NCBI GenBank assembly: GCA_002702575.1
Contig: PAAJ01000025.1
Coordinates: 1-59,187, forward strand
Origin: Phycisphaerae bacterium
GTDB lineage: Bacteria > Planctomycetota > Phycisphaerae > Phycisphaerales > SM1A02
Direction of reading: 5' to 3'
DNA: 59,187 nucleotides
Shown here: piece after piece, positions 35,062-42,959 of the stretch
Layout of the letters: every line of letters starts with the position of its first letter
How positions within the stretch are numbered: the first letter of the stretch is position 1
Translations under genes and position numbers: made by a program
Notes under the pieces: generated by a model
Databases searched by the model: none
Told to the model about the DNA's origin: nothing
The model's input: the letters and a program-made list of their open reading frames with translations, nothing else

Positions 35062-36512
35062 CGCTGCCCGCAGCAGCATGGTGCCTGCTCCTCCTGCTCG
35101 GCGTGAGCCAGGCCCCCACCGACGAGGCGACTCCCCCGTCCGATCAGTCCGTTCCCTCGAAGTCCGCCGCTGATGAGGCGACTGAAACGCGTACGCAAGA
35201 AGAAGGCACGAAGCCGCGGGTCATCCTCTATCCGTCGCGGCTTCGATCGATCAACGGACATCTGATCGAAGAAGGCGAAGGCACGATCAAGCTGCTGGAT
35301 CGTTCGGGAAAGACGCACGAGTTCGACAGCTCATTGATCTACGCGCTGGTCCGCCTTCACGATGTCGAGGAGCCGCTCCCGGCCGTCGTGCATCTCCAGG
35401 ACGGACGCATTCGTGAAGGTCTTCTGGAGGAAGATTCCTTTGATCACGTACGACTGAAGATCCATGGCGTCGACCACCAGTTCGCCCGACAGGATGTGAC
35501 ACTCGTCCGTCTGCTCCCGAGCTTTGATGAGGAGTACGAGCGATTGCTGAGGGAACTTGATGAATCGAACATTCTGGCACATCTGTCCCTGTGTCGATGG
35601 CTGATCAGCGAGGAACGACTCCCCGAAGCCAAGGCGGAACTGGAGCGGCTGCTGGGCCGTGAAGACAATCCAACTGCCAGAAAAATGCTGCAGAAGATCG
35701 ATGCCAGACTGGCCGTCCAGAACGCCAAGAAACAGAATCGGGATCCTGCCGACGACCGTGACATCAAACACGATTCGATGCCGGACCTCGTCACGGACAG
35801 CGATGTGAATCTCGTCCGTGTCTACGAGATTCAGGTCGATGATCCACCCAAGCTGCGGGTTCCCGCAGCCACCGTTCAGAAACTCTTCGACGGCTACCAG
35901 GGCAGTCCGCTTCTTCCACAGGATGCCGAGGGCCAGATCGCCTTCACGAAGTCGGACCCTGCCGACATCGTGTCCGTGATGTTCGCCCTTCGAGCGCGTG
36001 AGCTCTACGGAGAGATTCAGGTGCTCACGGAACCCGCCCTGCTGTCGACCTTTCGACAGAGAATCCATGACAACTGGCTTCTGAACCGGTGCGGTTCGAG
36101 AGCCTGCCACGGAGGCCCCGAGGAAACCGCCGGAGGCTTTCGACTCCACTGGAGCTATCGCCCGGACGATCGCGTGAGGACGTCCAATCTCCTCGCTCTG
36201 AATCGACTGGAATTCGATGACGGGAAGATGCTGAACTGGTCCCATCCAAAGCAGTCCCTGCTCTATCAGTACGCCCTGCCGAGGTCGGAAGCCTCGACCC
36301 CACACCCGGAGGTCGATGGCTGGGAACCGGTCTTTACCCCGGGTGGTGCCGGCCAACGCAAGGCCTACCTCAACTGGATCGAGCAGATGATGGGTCGCCA
36401 CCACAAGGACTGGCCCGTGGATTACACCCCCTGGACCCCATCAGAGCCCGATACGGAGGCTGTTTCGCCCCCCGCCCAGGGCTCCGGATCGGATCCCGGA
36501 CAATCCCGTTGA
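35058..36512 (+). CDS. Exported protein with planctomycete CX4CHG haem-like motif
   Basis: From the ATG overlapping the GDH stop (ATGA), this is a 484-residue protein with a signal peptide (MTLPAAAWCLLLLLGVSQA). A helical, repeat-like middle (about 150-230) has the look of TPR-type helices (LCRWLISEERLPEAKAELERLL). Near the C-terminus Cys345, Cys350 and His351 lie in CGSRACHGG, followed by GGFRLHWSYRPDDRV. This CX4CHGG...GFRL pattern is shared with planctomycete proteins that carry DUF1549-type cytochrome-like domains, where it may hold haem. Here it occurs without the DUF1549/1553 parts. The tie to glutamate dehydrogenase is unexplained. Confidence 0.78.
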   Translation: MTLPAAAWCLLLLLGVSQAPTDEATPPSDQSVPSKSAADEATETRTQEEGTKPRVILYPSRLRSINGHLIEEGEGTIKLLDRSGKTHEFDSSLIYALVRLHDVEEPLPAVVHLQDGRIREGLLEEDSFDHVRLKIHGVDHQFARQDVTLVRLLPSFDEEYERLLRELDESNILAHLSLCRWLISEERLPEAKAELERLLGREDNPTARKMLQKIDARLAVQNAKKQNRDPADDRDIKHDSMPDLVTDSDVNLVRVYEIQVDDPPKLRVPAATVQKLFDGYQGSPLLPQDAEGQIAFTKSDPADIVSVMFALRARELYGEIQVLTEPALLSTFRQRIHDNWLLNRCGSRACHGGPEETAGGFRLHWSYRPDDRVRTSNLLALNRLEFDDGKMLNWSHPKQSLLYQYALPRSEASTPHPEVDGWEPVFTPGGAGQRKAYLNWIEQMMGRHHKDWPVDYTPWTPSEPDTEAVSPPAQGSGSDPGQSR

Positions 36513-36595
36513 TAACCGGTTCCGACCGGGTCCCGGGACGTTCCATCAGAGCGATCGGATACACTCCCCGGCTCGATCACATGCGAGGAGCAAAC

Positions 36596-38533
36596 ATGAA
36601 ATCCTTCACCATCCGTCTGGTTGCCGCTGGCCTACTCTCGATGAGCAGCCTGGCGCTGACCGCCTGTCATGACGCCGATGCAGCCACCCGCAGCGAAGTG
36701 GCACAATCACTGATGAAGGCAGCCGATGATGCTTTTCTTGCCGGCTCGGACAAGAACGCTCTGGAGAAGGTCGTCAGGACCCTGAAGGGAATTCAGGGAG
36801 GATCGCCGCAGCAGGAATCCACCCGTGACCGGCTTCTGGCCTCCACACAGTTCCACATCGCCGTCATCGACATCGCCGAGATCGAACTGATGGGTGTTGC
36901 CGTCAGCCGGGACATGCTGAAACTCAGAGCCATGGCCGACGCGGCTGCGAACATGTCCTCATTCGCCAAGGCCCGTGAACAGATCGATGGCGCATCGAAT
37001 GCAAACCAACTCGCAGAACTTCGTGATCAGATTCGCTCCAAGGTTCAGGATGTCCGCCAACAGGCCTCGCAGCTGGACAGTCCCGTCATCGATACCCTCG
37101 AGCAGTTGAATGCCGCATCAGAGAATGTCGCACGTCTTCGAAGGCAAGCCGACAGACTTCGTGAACAGGCCAGCCAGACGTCTCCGATGCAGCGTTATCC
37201 GCTGATCGAACAGGCGATCGAACAGGAGCGTGAGGCGGATCGACTTGAAGCTGAAATGATGCGTCAGGAACTGGCACTGGACATCATCCATCGACCAGCC
37301 AAGGAGATGCTTGAAAAATCCCAGGCTGACCATGAGGAGATCCTCTCGGAGATCGATGCTGCTCAACAGTCACTCCAGGAAAGCAGCCGACAAGCAGCGG
37401 AGTCCGCTTCCAAGGCACGGCAGGATCTTCGCACGATGGATGCCACGCTGACCACGCTCAGCAAGGAGATTTCGGGCAAGGTCAGTGGAGAACTTCGACA
37501 GGCCTACCAGGCAGCCGAAGGCATTCTGCAACAAGCCCAGGCCAATGCACGGAAGGCTGGCCGGAACGGAGTCGGTCGACTCGCCAAGCAGGAGCAACGA
37601 CTGCTTCAGGCTCGAATCGAACTGGCCCAGGCGGATCTCGGCATGATGCAGATCCGCGGACTTGATGAATGGATCCGGGTGCTTGATGTGCTTTCAAGCA
37701 ACGTGGATCTGGGCAATCGCGACGCCTGGGGACTTCAAGCGCAGGAAGCCAGAAACCAGCGAGAAGGTCTTGCCCAGAAGGTCAGCACTGCCATCGACGC
37801 CGCACTGTCAACCGGTGCCGGGTCGAAGACGAACGACTCGACCAGAGCTCATCTCGAAGCCTCCAAGGCGTTCGTGACGGGCAACGACATGCCCACATCT
37901 GCTGATGAACCAGCCCCTGCCAATTCAGGCAATGAGTCAGTCGCCTCGGACTCCAGTCCTGCGAGTTCCGGTTCAGGCAATGCTCCCAGCGGCGGCTTTG
38001 ACTCACCACAGGCCCTCGTTGATGCGATGAAAAAGGTGATGAGCAGTGGCGACTTTCAGAAGATGCCTCAGTTCCAGATCGACAACACCTACTTCAGCAA
38101 CGCAGCCGAAGCACAACGGGCACAGGACGGCTACCGACTCAGCATGACCATGTTTGAGATTGCCAATACTGCCAAGAGTGCGTTCGGTGGCGAACTGACT
38201 GGGCCACTTGGCATGATGGCTCAAGGCAGCGGAGCGGGCGAAATGTTGGCACAAGCCACCTACTCGACCCCTACCGTTTCTGGTGATACCGCAACCGTGG
38301 TCCTTTCAGTAATGGGCATGGAAATGCCATTTCCCATGATCAAGGCCAATGGAAAATGGTATTTGGATGGTGAGAACGAACCGATGTCAGCCGGCAGACA
38401 GCTCCCCAATGTCTCGAAAATGCTCGACATGGCTCGCGGGGTGCTTGAGCAAATCAAGTCCGGCCAGATTTCAAACCAGAATCAACTCGATGCCGCCCTT
38501 CAGTCACTCATGTCACTCATGATGGGTGGATGA
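36596..38533 (+). CDS. Lipoprotein with long coiled coil
   Basis: The start at 36596 is set by GCGAGGAG seven bases upstream and by a lipoprotein signal (MKSFTIRLVAAGLLSMSSLALTAC in pieces; Cys24 lipidated). Residues 30-430 are Gln/Glu/Ala-rich and predicted coiled coil with heptad-like runs (RLRRQADRLREQA). A Ser/Gly/Ala linker (about 440-480) leads to a C-terminal globular part (about 485-640) with YSTPTVSGDTATVVLSVMG and WYLDGENEPM, similar in pattern to DUF4878/SnoaL-like lumazine folds. Function unknown; possibly a periplasmic scaffold. Its last 17 bases overlap the convergent queG. Confidence 0.78.
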   Translation: MKSFTIRLVAAGLLSMSSLALTACHDADAATRSEVAQSLMKAADDAFLAGSDKNALEKVVRTLKGIQGGSPQQESTRDRLLASTQFHIAVIDIAEIELMGVAVSRDMLKLRAMADAAANMSSFAKAREQIDGASNANQLAELRDQIRSKVQDVRQQASQLDSPVIDTLEQLNAASENVARLRRQADRLREQASQTSPMQRYPLIEQAIEQEREADRLEAEMMRQELALDIIHRPAKEMLEKSQADHEEILSEIDAAQQSLQESSRQAAESASKARQDLRTMDATLTTLSKEISGKVSGELRQAYQAAEGILQQAQANARKAGRNGVGRLAKQEQRLLQARIELAQADLGMMQIRGLDEWIRVLDVLSSNVDLGNRDAWGLQAQEARNQREGLAQKVSTAIDAALSTGAGSKTNDSTRAHLEASKAFVTGNDMPTSADEPAPANSGNESVASDSSPASSGSGNAPSGGFDSPQALVDAMKKVMSSGDFQKMPQFQIDNTYFSNAAEAQRAQDGYRLSMTMFEIANTAKSAFGGELTGPLGMMAQGSGAGEMLAQATYSTPTVSGDTATVVLSVMGMEMPFPMIKANGKWYLDGENEPMSAGRQLPNVSKMLDMARGVLEQIKSGQISNQNQLDAALQSLMSLMMGG

Positions 38534-39578
38534 CATCGATCGCAGCCTGCCGTACCAGTTGCAATTCAGCAGGGTCAGCAGCGATCGCCTCCAGACGCTG
38601 GCGAAGTGATGGATCGTCCTGCTTCTTGAGATAGTTGCCCGCGACAATGACAGCGTTTCGCCTGATCATGTCGAGCTTCGCTCGTTTCATCGATGACGTG
38701 GTGAACGCCTTGCGGCGATCCTCTTCTGTCCAGTCCAGGACCTCTCGCACATCAAATGACGCTCCCGTCTCATCTCGACCTGCAGGCCGAGGCTCATAGG
38801 CTTCATGAGTCGACGCGGAACTGGTCAATGTCGTCGGCTGATTGTGTGGACAGACTTCCTGACAGATGTCGCAGCCGAAGAGCCAGTCTCCGATGCCAGC
38901 ATGGAATTCGGGATCGATGTCTGAACGATGCTCGATGGTGAGATAACTGATGCAACGAGTGGCATCCACCGACCAGGGCGTGATCGCTCCCGTTGGACAC
39001 GCATCGATGCATCTGGTGCATGTTCCACATGGATCAATCTGGTCCTGCATCCGGGTCGGTTCAATCGCCAGGGTGGTGACGATTTCGCCAAGCAGCAACC
39101 ACGAACCGACGGATGGTTCGATCAGGAGCGTATGTTTCCCGATGGCGCCAAGCCCGGCAGCCGCCGCGACCTCACGTTCCAGAATCGGTGCCGTATCCAC
39201 GCAGGCCCGGAACGTCTCACCGGGAAACTCCCTGGACAGGACATCCGCGATGCGATGCAGTCGCTTCTTCATGTGCACGTGGTAATCACGCCCCCGTGCA
39301 TACCGGGCGATGCGACCCGCCCCCTGCGGCAACTCGCCATCGGGCCCCCCGCCGTATCTGTCCGCGACCACGATCACGCTTTGTGCGTTCGGGACCAGTA
39401 CACGAGGATCGATCCTGACCTCGACATGATCCGCAAGCCAACCCATCTCCCCATGGCGACCATCATCCAACCAGGTCGTCAAGGCTTCACCATGCCTGCT
39501 TGGAACGGCATCGGCCACACCTGCAGCGACGAATCCCTCGCTGAGACAGTGGTTCATGATCGAACTGGCCGAGGTCAT
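38517..39578 (-). CDS. queG: Epoxyqueuosine reductase
   Basis: QueG reduces epoxyqueuosine in tRNA to queuosine, using cobalamin and two [4Fe-4S] clusters. The 353-residue protein has catalytic Asp128 in CVDTAPILEREVA, the first cluster motif CGTCTRCIDACP (184-195) and the second CDICQEVCPHN (236-246), plus the SYLTIEHR segment. A GAGGAAG sits before the ATG at 39578; an upstream extension of the frame overlaps the helicase gene and is not QueG-like. It starts 22 bases after the helicase stop and is probably cotranscribed with it. Cobalamin use links it loosely to nrdJ in the same window. Confidence 0.93.
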   Translation of the reverse strand: MTSASSIMNHCLSEGFVAAGVADAVPSRHGEALTTWLDDGRHGEMGWLADHVEVRIDPRVLVPNAQSVIVVADRYGGGPDGELPQGAGRIARYARGRDYHVHMKKRLHRIADVLSREFPGETFRACVDTAPILEREVAAAAGLGAIGKHTLLIEPSVGSWLLLGEIVTTLAIEPTRMQDQIDPCGTCTRCIDACPTGAITPWSVDATRCISYLTIEHRSDIDPEFHAGIGDWLFGCDICQEVCPHNQPTTLTSSASTHEAYEPRPAGRDETGASFDVREVLDWTEEDRRKAFTTSSMKRAKLDMIRRNAVIVAGNYLKKQDDPSLRQRLEAIAADPAELQLVRQAAIDVIHPS

Positions 39579-39600
39579 GAGTGCTTCCTCGCAAACACGA

Positions 39601-41805
39601 TCAATACGTCGAATCCTCGAGACCGCCACCCAATCGCTGCAATCCTGCATGCGCCAACAGCAGCGTCCGGGGGCCATATTCCTCGAAATCGATGGTGGCC
39701 GTCAGCCCCCTGGGCCTGGACATCAATCGCTGAATCCTGCCCAGTCCGAATCGAGGGTGCTCCACCTGATCGCCCAACTGGAAAACCGATTCGTCATCAC
39801 CATGACGGACCGGCTCGTCAACGGAACCCATCGTGCTGCCCCAGGACGGTTCAGGCAGTTCGCAGGCGACATGGTCCGGTGGAATGTCATCGATGAACTC
39901 GCTGACCATCGTGCGATCCCGCAGGCCGCGGTGTGTCCGCGTCATGGCTCGCGTCATCAGCAGATCGCGCCGAGCACGGGTCATGCCCACGTAACAGAGC
40001 CGCCGTTCCTCTTCCATCGATTCGGGTTCGTTGAAGGAACGTGAATGCGGCAGCATTCCCTGCTCCAGTCCCGCGATGGCAACGACATCGAATTCCAGAC
40101 CCTTGGCCGCATGCAGGGTCATCAGCGTGACAACTCCCGACTCTGGATCGATGGCATCCGAATCACTGACCAAGGCGATGGATTCCAGCCAGGACGCCAG
40201 TTGTTGCCTCAGATCAGGCAGCCTGCCTTCTTCATCGGGTTCGATGATCAGATCCGCCGCTGCACTGACCAGTTCACTGAGGTTGGCGATCCGGTCCTCC
40301 CCGTCATCCGAATCCACCATGGAAGACTCGAGACCTGAATCCCGCAGCACCATGGACACCAGATCCGCGAGATCCAGACCGAGCATTCCACCGGTCATTT
40401 CAGCGATCCAACCATCGATCATCGTGACGAAACGACCAACGGCCTTGCGTGCTCGATCCGTGACACCGGGCACTGAACTGATGCGCCGCATCACTTCACC
40501 CAGCTGCTGGCCATGGGCCCTCGCATCGGCTTCCATGCGATCCATCGTGGTCTTGCCGATGCCTCGTGTCGGAACATTGATGATTCGCCGCAGCGCGATG
40601 TCATCGTTCGGATTCAGCAGCAATCTCAGGTATGCCAACGCGTCCTTGATCTCACGACGTTCGTAGAAGGCCGTCCCTCGGGCGACGGCATGCGGGATCG
40701 ATGCGTGGCGAAAGGCATCTTCAAGCACTCGACTGAGACTGTTGACCCGATAGAGCACGGCCATTTCCCGCCAGGGCCTCCCTGCCTCCGCAGCCTTCCG
40801 GAAGTGCTTGACGATGGCTTCCGCTTCGACATGCTCATCCATGCAGGTTTGTATGTTGACCGGAGTGCCGTCCTCGAGTTCGGTATGCAGATCCTTGTGA
40901 CGATGGGATTCATTGCGAGACACGAGACCCGAAGCCGCCTTCACGATGTGACCGGTACTTCTGAAGTTCCTCCCAAGAGGAACCACACGGGCCTCTGGAT
41001 AATGCGCTTCGAAATCGAGGATGTTGCGAATGTCGGCACCACGCCATCGATAGATGGACTGATCCGGATCGCCCACCACACAGATGTTCCGGTGCGACTG
41101 GGCCAGTGCCGAAGCGATGATGAACTGTGCGAAGTTGGTGTCCTGATATTCATCGACCAGGATGTAATTCCAACGACGCTGGGCGGAAGATCGAATGGAT
41201 TCGTCATCTCGAAGCAGACGTGCCACATGTCCAAGCAGATCATCGAAATCCATGGCATCGTTTTCACGAAGCAACGTTTCATAACGAGTGAAGATCTTGG
41301 CGACCGTTCGATCATTGAAGTCCATGGCTTCCTGTTCGAAGGTCGACGCATTCTGAAGCTTGTTCTTGGCACCGGAGATCGTTGAAAGAACCGCTGCCGG
41401 TGGCCAATTGGATGTACTCAGCCCCGCATCAACGATGGCGCGCTTCACCGCATCACGCTGATCGGAGGTATCCCAGATCGAATAGTTGGGCGAGACCCCG
41501 GCAGCGCTTGACCAGATGCGAAGCTGACGTGCACAGAACGCATGAAACGTGCTGACCTGCATCACACCGGCCAGTGAATCACCAAGCAGACGCGCAACAC
41601 GCTCACGCATCTGGGCGGCGGCCTTGTTCGTGAAGGTCAGGGCCAGGATGCTCGAGGGATCCACGCCAGAGGCCACCAGATGGGCGATGCGTCGAGTCAC
41701 CACCATCGTCTTTCCGGATCCAGGTCCGGCAAGCACCAGAAGCGGCCCCTCGTGGGTCGTCACAGCCTCCAATTGGGCCTCTGTGAGCCCTTCCAGCAGT
41801 TGCAT
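39601..41805 (-). CDS. UvrD/PcrA/Rep-type superfamily 1 DNA helicase
   Basis: The 734-residue helicase has all SF1A motifs: Q motif and Walker A LVLAGPGSGKT (23-33), motif II VDEYQDTN, motif III GDPDQSIYRWRGAD, motif V/Va TLHAAKGLEFDVV and motif VI VGMTRARRDLL. A C-terminal Tudor-like module (HPRFGLGRIQRLMSR) resembles PcrA, which favours PcrA over Rep. It unwinds DNA 3'-5' in repair and replication restart. The ATG at 41805 is chosen because GGAGG lies six bases upstream; earlier Mets exist at 41817 and 41820. Its leader holds a terminator-like stem-loop. Confidence 0.93.
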   Translation of the reverse strand: MQLLEGLTEAQLEAVTTHEGPLLVLAGPGSGKTMVVTRRIAHLVASGVDPSSILALTFTNKAAAQMRERVARLLGDSLAGVMQVSTFHAFCARQLRIWSSAAGVSPNYSIWDTSDQRDAVKRAIVDAGLSTSNWPPAAVLSTISGAKNKLQNASTFEQEAMDFNDRTVAKIFTRYETLLRENDAMDFDDLLGHVARLLRDDESIRSSAQRRWNYILVDEYQDTNFAQFIIASALAQSHRNICVVGDPDQSIYRWRGADIRNILDFEAHYPEARVVPLGRNFRSTGHIVKAASGLVSRNESHRHKDLHTELEDGTPVNIQTCMDEHVEAEAIVKHFRKAAEAGRPWREMAVLYRVNSLSRVLEDAFRHASIPHAVARGTAFYERREIKDALAYLRLLLNPNDDIALRRIINVPTRGIGKTTMDRMEADARAHGQQLGEVMRRISSVPGVTDRARKAVGRFVTMIDGWIAEMTGGMLGLDLADLVSMVLRDSGLESSMVDSDDGEDRIANLSELVSAAADLIIEPDEEGRLPDLRQQLASWLESIALVSDSDAIDPESGVVTLMTLHAAKGLEFDVVAIAGLEQGMLPHSRSFNEPESMEEERRLCYVGMTRARRDLLMTRAMTRTHRGLRDRTMVSEFIDDIPPDHVACELPEPSWGSTMGSVDEPVRHGDDESVFQLGDQVEHPRFGLGRIQRLMSRPRGLTATIDFEEYGPRTLLLAHAGLQRLGGGLEDSTY

Positions 41806-41865
41806 CCTTGCCTCCATCATGGTTCCTGATGGTATCAAGCCGCTTCGAATACACCTGAAATCAAT

Positions 41866-41939
41866 CAAAAACCCCCCTCAAAGGGTCCTGAGACAGGTTT
41901 TCCACTATTCCATTGACAGGTTGAGGGGGCCGATTATCG
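41866..41939 (-). terminator. Terminator-like stem in the helicase leader (possible attenuator)
   Basis: On the minus strand CCCCCTCAA (41939-41931) can pair with TTGAGGGGG (41881-41873), a perfect 9-bp stem with a 49-base loop that contains its own short CCTG/CAGG pairing. The 3' arm is followed by GTTTTTG. It ends about 60 bases before the helicase start codon, where a full terminator would block the gene unless regulated. Confidence 0.45.
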
Positions 41940-41987
41940 CCCGTAAAGTCTGCCTCACGGGGGCCTTAGACCATTATTCAAATAGAA

Positions 41988-42034
41988 TCACAAGATTGTG
42001 TAGGTGGCTTTCTTGCAGCCACAAGATGTAGTAG
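41988..42034. promoter_or_regulatory. Candidate pair of NrdR boxes
   Basis: Box 1 (41988-42003, TCACAAGATTGTGTAG) and box 2 (42019-42034, CCACAAGATGTAGTAG) are 31 bp apart. Their cores fit the NrdR pattern CwAtATaTwG at seven and eight of ten positions. Paired boxes about three helical turns apart are the usual NrdR arrangement before ribonucleotide reductase operons. No nrdR gene lies in the window. Confidence 0.5.
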
Positions 42035-42040
42035 TACGAT
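42013..42040 (+). promoter_or_regulatory. Candidate promoter of dcd-nrdJ
   Basis: A -35-like TTGCAG (42013-42018) and -10-like TACGAT (42035-42040) are separated by 16 bases. The spacer is exactly filled by candidate NrdR box 2, which would let a bound repressor block polymerase. Transcription would start near 42047. Confidence 0.4.
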
Positions 42041-42046
42041 ACGACC

Positions 42047-42308
42047 CTTATATGGGAGACCGGGCTTTTCAGGCCAGCGAGCGGCCTCGCTGGAATTCCT
42101 GGCCCCTTCAGGGGGTTCTGACCGGTCTTAGGAGCAGTCGTGCACCATTCAAGTGGCATGCAATTCGAGTTCAGTTTCCGTTTCAACGTTCTGTTGAAAC
42201 GCGATGCATGCAACAAGCCGTGCAACGACAAGCAACCCATCGAGTGGTGGTGAGAGGCTACGAAGGCAACGGAGCGGCAGACATGTCGCGCATGGAGGGA
42301 GACAACCG
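42047..42308 (+). promoter_or_regulatory. Structured 5' leader of dcd-nrdJ
   Basis: About 260 bases separate the candidate promoter from the dcd start. A three-way junction is visible: an outer stem AGACCGG (42057-42063) with CCGGTCT (42122-42128), inside it an 8-bp hairpin CCAGCGAG/CTCGCTGG (42074-42081 with 42086-42093, loop CGGC) and a CCCC/GGGG hairpin (42103-42114, loop TTCA). A second domain follows: TTTCAAC/GTTGAAA (42181-42187 with 42193-42199), enclosed by GCATGC/GCATGC and GTCGTGCA with TGCAACGAC. No known riboswitch consensus, including the B12 box, was recognised. A 9-codon ORF (42283-42312) overlaps the dcd start. Confidence 0.45.
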
Positions 42309-42881
42309 GTGACAGTTCTCAGTGATCAGCAGATCCTCGATGAAGTTCACATCGAGCCCAAGCAACAGTCGCAGTGCGGCGAAGGCGTGGTGTCCTTCGG
42401 CGTATCAAGCTACGGCTATGACGTGCGTGTCGGAACGCGGTTCAAGATCTTCACGAATACGACTTCAGGTGGCGTCGCGATCGTCGACCCGAAGCGATTC
42501 ACCGACGATCTGTTCCTGGAAGTCGATACGGAAGCCAATGGAGTTGATCATGTGATCATTCCTCCAAACAGCTTCGCCCTCGCGGAAACCGTCGAATGGA
42601 TCGAGGTACCGCGGGACGTCCTGACCATCTGTGTCGGCAAGAGCACCTATGCACGCTGCGGACTGGTGGTCAATGTCACGCCTCTTGAACCGGAGTGGCG
42701 AGGCAAGGTCACACTCGAAATCAGCAACACCACCCCACTGCCCGCGAAGGTCTATGCCAATGAGGGAATTGCGCAGATGATCTTTCTCAAGGCGGACACC
42801 ATGTGTCGAACCAGCTATGCGGATCGACGCGGCAAGTACCAGGATCAGGAAGGGCTGACGCTCCCCAAGATGCTCGACTGA
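42309..42881 (+). CDS. dcd: dCTP deaminase
   Basis: Dcd converts dCTP to dUTP, the source of dUMP for thymidylate synthesis. The start is a GTG at 42309, preceded by GGAGGGAGACAACC, giving 190 residues, the standard Dcd size; an in-frame ATG at 42204 would add 35 Arg-rich residues without family likeness. Motifs are [46 protein letters not shown] (in pieces) and the catalytic-Glu segment [20 protein letters not shown]. The KSTYARCG version is the type seen in alphaproteobacteria and planctomycetes. nrdJ follows after 78 bases on the same strand, so substrate supply and reduction are probably coregulated. Confidence 0.94.
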   Translation: MTVLSDQQILDEVHIEPKQQSQCGEGVVSFGVSSYGYDVRVGTRFKIFTNTTSGGVAIVDPKRFTDDLFLEVDTEANGVDHVIIPPNSFALAETVEWIEVPRDVLTICVGKSTYARCGLVVNVTPLEPEWRGKVTLEISNTTPLPAKVYANEGIAQMIFLKADTMCRTSYADRRGKYQDQEGLTLPKMLD

Positions 42882-42959
42882 CCCAACGGTAGACGACAGA
42901 CAATCACATCGAAAAGACGTACACGGACAGAGCAGCGCCACGGAAGGCCAGAAGACAAC

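Noticed and set aside
35331-36404. 357-codon frame on the minus strand
   Set aside because: Antisense to the exported CX4CHG protein, whose signal peptide, ATGA coupling and motif make the plus strand the real gene.
42047-42308. Cobalamin riboswitch before nrdJ
   Set aside because: Expected because nrdJ needs B12, but the conserved B12 box and the core junction sequence were not found on either strand.
42004-42312. 102-codon frame ending in GTGA over the dcd start
   Set aside because: Starts inside the promoter region, is Arg/Gln rich without a family, and covers sequence that forms RNA stems; only its last 9-codon part with an ATG at 42283 is kept as a possible leader ORF.
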